A stretch of DNA of 64,000 bases from CAVZYN01 sp963779515 (lineage in GTDB: Bacteria; Pseudomonadota; Alphaproteobacteria; Rhizobiales; Hyphomicrobiaceae). Under the pieces are notes generated by a model. That model was given only the letters and a program-made list of their open reading frames with translations. It ran no database searches and was not told the DNA's origin. The translations under genes were made by a program, and so were the position numbers. The stretch lies in NCBI GenBank assembly GCA_963779515.1, contig CAVZYN010000012.1:14557-78556 (forward strand). The letters run 5' to 3'. Below, piece after piece: positions 60,494 through 64,000 of this stretch (position 1 is the first letter of the stretch; every line of letters begins with the position of its first letter).

Positions 60494-63382
60494 TCAAGCG
60501 CCAGAGTTTTCGACTTGCTCGTAGTCGCTGAGCGGCGGGCAGCTGCAGACCAGCACGCGGTCGCCGTGAACATTGTCGACCCTCCCGACAGGGGGCCAGT
60601 ATTTCGTCGCCTTGAGCGACGCTGACGGGAACACGGCGCGCTCGCGCGTGTAGGGATGCTTCCACTCAGCGGCCAGCACCATTGCCGTGTGCGGCGCGTT
60701 TTTCAGCGGATTGTCGTTGCGATCGAGTGCGCCCCGCGCCACGTCGGCGATCTCGCGGCGGATCTGGATCATGGCGTCGCAGAAGCGATCGAGCTCGGAT
60801 TTCGGTTCGCTCTCCGTCGGCTCGATCATCAGCGTGCCTGGCACCGGGAACGACATCGTCGGCGCGTGGAAGCCGAAATCGATCAGACGTTTGGCGACAT
60901 CCTCGCCACTGATGCCGGTCTCGTCCTTGATCGGGCGCAGGTCGATGATGCACTCGTGCGCGACCATGCCGCCCGCCCCCGCGTAGAGGATCGGGTAATG
61001 CGGCGCGAGGCGATGCGCGATGTAGTTGGCGTTGAGGATCGCGATCTCGGAAGCGCGCTTCAGACCCTCTGCGCCCATCAGCAGGATGTAGGCGAAGCTG
61101 ATCGGCAGGATGCTCGCGCTGCCCCAGGGCGCCGACGCGACGGCGCCATCCTTGCGGCCGGGTAGATGGCGGTGGCCTGGCAGGAACGGCGCGAGATGCT
61201 TGAGCACGCCGATCGGGCCTACGCCGGGGCCGCCGCCGCCGTGGGGAATGCAGAACGTCTTGTGCAGGTTCAAGTGCGAGACGTCGCCACCATACTGGCC
61301 CGGCAGCGCAAGGCCGACTTGCGCATTCATGTTGGCGCCGTCGATGTACACCTGTCCGCCGTGCGCGTGTACGATCTCGCAGACCTCCTTCACGCGCTCT
61401 TCGAACACGCCGTGCGTCGAGGGATAGGTGATCATGATGGCGGCGAGGTTCTTGCTGTGCTGCGCCGCTTTCTTTCTGAGATCGTCGACATCGACGTTGC
61501 CCTGCTCATCGCAAGCGGTGACGATCACCTGCATGCCGCAGAGCTGCGCCGTCGCGGGATTGGTGCCGTGCGCCGACGATGGGATCAGGCAGATATTGCG
61601 ATGCCCCTCGCCGCGACTCGCGTGATAGCCGCGAATGGCCAGCAGGCCCGCATACTCGCCTTGCGCGCCGGAGTTCGGCTGCAGTGAGACGGCGTCGTAG
61701 CCGGTGCACGCGCACAGCATGCGTTCGAGTTCGGTTGTCAGCTCTGCATAGCCCTGCGCTTGCTCAGAAGGTGCGAACGGGTGGAGCCCGCCGAACTCCT
61801 TCCATGTCACCGGGATCATCTCGGTCGTGGCGTTGAGTTTCATCGTGCACGAGCCAAGCGGGATCATCGTGCGGTCGAGTGCCAGATCCTTGTCCGCGAG
61901 GCGGCGCAGATAGCGCAGCATGTCGGTCTCGGAATGGTAGGTGTTGAACACCGGATGCGTCAGGAACGGCGACGTGCGCTTGAGCGCGGCGGGCAGTTTG
62001 TCCGATGCGTTCGCTTCCACCTTGGCGAATTCCGGCGCCGTCTTGCCCGTGCCGGCAAACAGCGACCACAGCCGCTCCACGTCGGCGGGCGTCGTCGTCT
62101 CGTCGAGCGAGATGCCGACGTGCGACGCATCGATTTCGCGCAGATTGACGCCGGCTTTGCGCGCCGCTTCGTGCAGCTGACCCGCCTTCGCCTCGACCAC
62201 GATGGTGTCGAAGAACGCGGCCGTCTGCACCTTGCAGCCGAGGCCGGCGAGGCCCGCTGCAAGCGTGGCGGTCAAGCGATGAATGCGCTCAGCAATGGTC
62301 TTGAGGCCCTTCGGTCCGTGATAGCTGGCATACATGGCCGCAATCATCGCAAGCAGCGCCTGCGCCGTGCAGATGTTGCTCGACGCCTTCTCGCGGCGGA
62401 TGTGCTGCTCGCGCGTCTGCAGCGCGAGGCGATAGGCTTGGTTGCCCTGTGCATCGATCGAGACGCCGACAAGACGGCCCGCCATGTCGCGCTTGAAAGC
62501 GTTGCGCGTCGCAAAGAACGCCGCGTGTGGGCCGCCGAATCCCATCGGCACGCCGAACCGCTGCGACGACCCTACGACGACGTCGGCTCCCAGTTCACCT
62601 GGCGGCGTCAGCAGCGTCAGCGCCAGCAGATCGGACGCGACCGCTACGGTCGCGCCTTTGGCATGAACGGCTGCAATGAGTGCGCGGATATCGCGCACTT
62701 CGCCGCTCGTTCCCGGATACTGCAGAAGCGCGCCGAAGCAGTCCGTCGCCGCCAACTCCGTCATCTCGTCGCCGACTTTCACGTCGATGCCGAGCGGCTC
62801 AGCGCGCGTTTTCACGACGTCGATGGTTTGCGGATGGCAATCGCGTGAAACGAAGAAAGTCGGGCTCTTGGCCTTTGAAACGCGCCGGCACAGCGTCATG
62901 GCCTCGGCGGCCGCGGTGCCCTCGTCGAGCAGTGACGCGTTGGCGATCTCCATGCCCGTGAGGTCGCTGACCATCGTTTGGAAGTTGAGCAGCACTTCGA
63001 GACGGCCTTGCGAAATCTCTGGCTGATACGGCGTGTAGGCCGTGTACCACGCCGGGTTCTCGAGCAGATTGCGCAAGATGACCGGCGGCGTGTGGGTGTC
63101 GTAGTAGCCCATGCCGATGTGCGATTTCAGCACCATGTTCTTCGACGCGATCCGGCGCAACTCAGCCAGCACATCGGCTTCGGGGCGTGCCGGGCCGAGC
63201 GCCAGCGGTGCGCGTGAGCGAATGCTCGCCGGGATCACAGCGTCGATGAACGCCTGCAGCGACGGCTGGCCGATGACTTCGAGCATGCGCGCTTGCTCGG
63301 CCTCCGACGGACCAATGTGTCGGCGGATGAAATCATCCTGCTGGGACAGTTCCGCGAAGGAGCGTCGGGTTTCGCCGGGCAT
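60494..63382 (-). CDS. gcvP: glycine dehydrogenase (decarboxylating), P-protein
   Basis: 962 residues, a full-length two-domain P-protein. Marks: RRHIGPSEAEQARML at the start, MGYYDTHTPPVILRN, AYTPYQPEISQGRLEVLLNFQTM, split by length, SQRFGVPMGFGGPHAAF in the N-domain and the PLP lysine in NLHKTFCIPHGGGGPG (about residue 705) in the C-domain. It decarboxylates glycine and passes the methylamine to GcvH. It is 100 bases from gcvH and 14 bases from the ACT gene. Confidence 0.97.
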   Translation of the reverse strand: MPGETRRSFAELSQQDDFIRRHIGPSEAEQARMLEVIGQPSLQAFIDAVIPASIRSRAPLALGPARPEADVLAELRRIASKNMVLKSHIGMGYYDTHTPPVILRNLLENPAWYTAYTPYQPEISQGRLEVLLNFQTMVSDLTGMEIANASLLDEGTAAAEAMTLCRRVSKAKSPTFFVSRDCHPQTIDVVKTRAEPLGIDVKVGDEMTELAATDCFGALLQYPGTSGEVRDIRALIAAVHAKGATVAVASDLLALTLLTPPGELGADVVVGSSQRFGVPMGFGGPHAAFFATRNAFKRDMAGRLVGVSIDAQGNQAYRLALQTREQHIRREKASSNICTAQALLAMIAAMYASYHGPKGLKTIAERIHRLTATLAAGLAGLGCKVQTAAFFDTIVVEAKAGQLHEAARKAGVNLREIDASHVGISLDETTTPADVERLWSLFAGTGKTAPEFAKVEANASDKLPAALKRTSPFLTHPVFNTYHSETDMLRYLRRLADKDLALDRTMIPLGSCTMKLNATTEMIPVTWKEFGGLHPFAPSEQAQGYAELTTELERMLCACTGYDAVSLQPNSGAQGEYAGLLAIRGYHASRGEGHRNICLIPSSAHGTNPATAQLCGMQVIVTACDEQGNVDVDDLRKKAAQHSKNLAAIMITYPSTHGVFEERVKEVCEIVHAHGGQVYIDGANMNAQVGLALPGQYGGDVSHLNLHKTFCIPHGGGGPGVGPIGVLKHLAPFLPGHRHLPGRKDGAVASAPWGSASILPISFAYILLMGAEGLKRASEIAILNANYIAHRLAPHYPILYAGAGGMVAHECIIDLRPIKDETGISGEDVAKRLIDFGFHAPTMSFPVPGTLMIEPTESEPKSELDRFCDAMIQIRREIADVARGALDRNDNPLKNAPHTAMVLAAEWKHPYTRERAVFPSASLKATKYWPPVGRVDNVHGDRVLVCSCPPLSDYEQVENSGA

Positions 63383-63482
63383 GTGCTTTCAACCTTTCAA
63401 TCTTTGAACTCCGCGGCACGGCCGCCGCGCCTACCTATCCTCGCCGCAGTCTAGTCGAGACGGCGGGAGCCGGCATCTACTC

Positions 63483-63854
63483 TCACGCGCCGGTCTCGAC
63501 GAATGCGTCGTAGGTGGTACGATCCATGAGGCTCGCCAGCTCGCTCTTGTCGGCGATCTTGATCTTGAAAAACCACGCCGCAGCTTCCGGGCTCTCGTTG
63601 GCCATGGCCGGGGTCGCCACCAGCTCCTCGTTGGCGCCGACGATCTCGCCCGACACCGGCGCGTAGATGTCGCTCGCGGCCTTCACGCTCTCCACGACCG
63701 CGACGCGATCGCCGCGCTTCACCTTCGTGCCGAGGGCTGGCACCTCGACGAACACCACGTCGCCGAGCTGCTCGGCCGCATGCTTGCTGATGCCGACCGT
63801 GCCGGTATCGCCGTCGACGCTGATCCATTCGTGGTCTTTGGTGAAGTAGTCCAT
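63483..63854 (-). CDS. gcvH: glycine cleavage system H protein
   Basis: 123 residues. It has KDHEWISVDGDTGTVGIS, HAAEQLGDVVFVEVPALG and the lipoyl lysine in VESVKAASDIYAPVSG (residue ~59). It carries the aminomethyl group between P and T proteins. It is the first gene of the visible leftward gcv run; a possible riboswitch upstream could not be identified in the remaining 146 bases. Confidence 0.95.
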   Translation of the reverse strand: MDYFTKDHEWISVDGDTGTVGISKHAAEQLGDVVFVEVPALGTKVKRGDRVAVVESVKAASDIYAPVSGEIVGANEELVATPAMANESPEAAAWFFKIKIADKSELASLMDRTTYDAFVETGA

Positions 63855-63888
63855 TTCCTTGCTCCAGTTTGGTTGATTACAGTTTCTA

Positions 63889-63960
63889 TCAGCAAGCGAC
63901 GACGTTGACCGCGAGCCTGCCGAGGCCGATCTTGAACAGTTCGAACACCGAGAGAAACAC
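63889..63960 (-). CDS. 23-codon mini-ORF resembling the start of L-serine ammonia-lyase
   Basis: From GTG 63960 (gaggag about nine bases upstream) the frame reads VFLSVFELFKIGLG and then RLAVNVVAC before a TGA. The first 14 residues match the conserved opening of L-serine ammonia-lyase (SdaA), which continues PSSSHT; here the continuation is unrelated. It is just upstream of gcvH on the same strand. It could be the truncated start of sdaA, a leader peptide or chance. Confidence 0.4.
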   Translation of the reverse strand: MFLSVFELFKIGLGRLAVNVVAC

Positions 63961-64000
63961 CCTATTTCTCCTCGCTCTATATCCCGCCGCGAATCTGAAC

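Noticed and set aside
63855..64000. Glycine riboswitch upstream of gcvH
   Set aside because: No conserved glycine aptamer core was recognisable in the 146 bases available, though the upstream part lies outside the window.

Overview
The window looks like chromosome of a free-living, high-GC alphaproteobacterium, most likely a member of Hyphomicrobiales (Rhizobiales) near the Bradyrhizobium/Rhodoplanes group. This rests on gene content (TRAP and tripartite tricarboxylate transporters, a BigR-type sulfide regulator with a persulfide-dioxygenase-like hydrolase, an IscR-led suf operon with two cysteine desulfurases, RraA-family proteins next to a Bug-type binding protein) and on palindromic intergenic repeats of a style common in that order. 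No species can be named from the sequence alone, and no rRNA, tRNA or CRISPR array was seen.

Layout. 1-3.6 kb: the start of a secreted protein running off the left edge, a VanX-like dipeptidase, a periplasmic hypothetical protein, a quinone-type oxidoreductase and a histidine phosphatase. 3.6-12.1 kb: an exopolysaccharide locus (glycosyltransferase, Wzy/ligase-like protein, polyprenyl glycosylphosphotransferase, Wzz/tyrosine kinase, outer-membrane barrel, Wza-like lipoprotein). All but the first gene run leftward from an AT-rich leader that carries a hairpin and a U-run. 12.3-21.3 kb: a leftward DctPQM TRAP operon continuing into an amidase and an aminotransferase, then TctAB. 21.5-25.5 kb: a catabolic group (enoyl-CoA hydratase, intradiol dioxygenase-like protein, 3-hydroxyisobutyrate dehydrogenase family, haloacid dehalogenase, HCCA isomerase/DsbA family) followed by toxin-antitoxin remains. 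25.8-28.8 kb: an accessory patch with a strong terminator, tandem hairpin repeats, small membrane proteins and a lower-GC TPR protein. 28.9-39.7 kb: a dispersed SsuABC-type transporter, VapBC, a TtuC-like dehydrogenase, the bigR/hydrolase pair, a tannase-family esterase and further hydrolases. 39.7-42.5 kb: bifunctional NnrE-NnrD, a VOC protein and a HigBA-type module with a near-consensus promoter. 42.5-50.1 kb: iscR-iscS-sufB-hyp-sufC-sufD-sufS-sufT. 50.4-55.4 kb: hydrolase, hypothetical, a relB-yafQ pair beside an ISAs1-family transposase, ruvB and a Cys-rich secreted protein. 55.5-58.2 kb: RraA-TctC-RraA. 58.7-63.9 kb: gcvT, an ACT-domain gcvR-like gene, gcvP and gcvH, preceded by a 23-codon frame resembling the start of L-serine ammonia-lyase.

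A striking property is the number of genes that become normal after adding or removing one base: the VanX-like gene, the glycosylphosphotransferase, the HCCA isomerase, the tannase, sufC, gcvT, the gcvR-like gene and three sites in relB-yafQ. In several cases the corrected stop also gives sensible spacing to the neighbour. The simplest reading is residual indel error in the assembly rather than mass gene decay, so coordinates of these genes should be read with the notes given. I did not find a convincing new multi-gene system. The best leads are the accessory patch at 25.8-28.8 kb, the leaderless-looking HigBA promoter, the paired Cys-rich secreted proteins and the sdaA-like mini-ORF.
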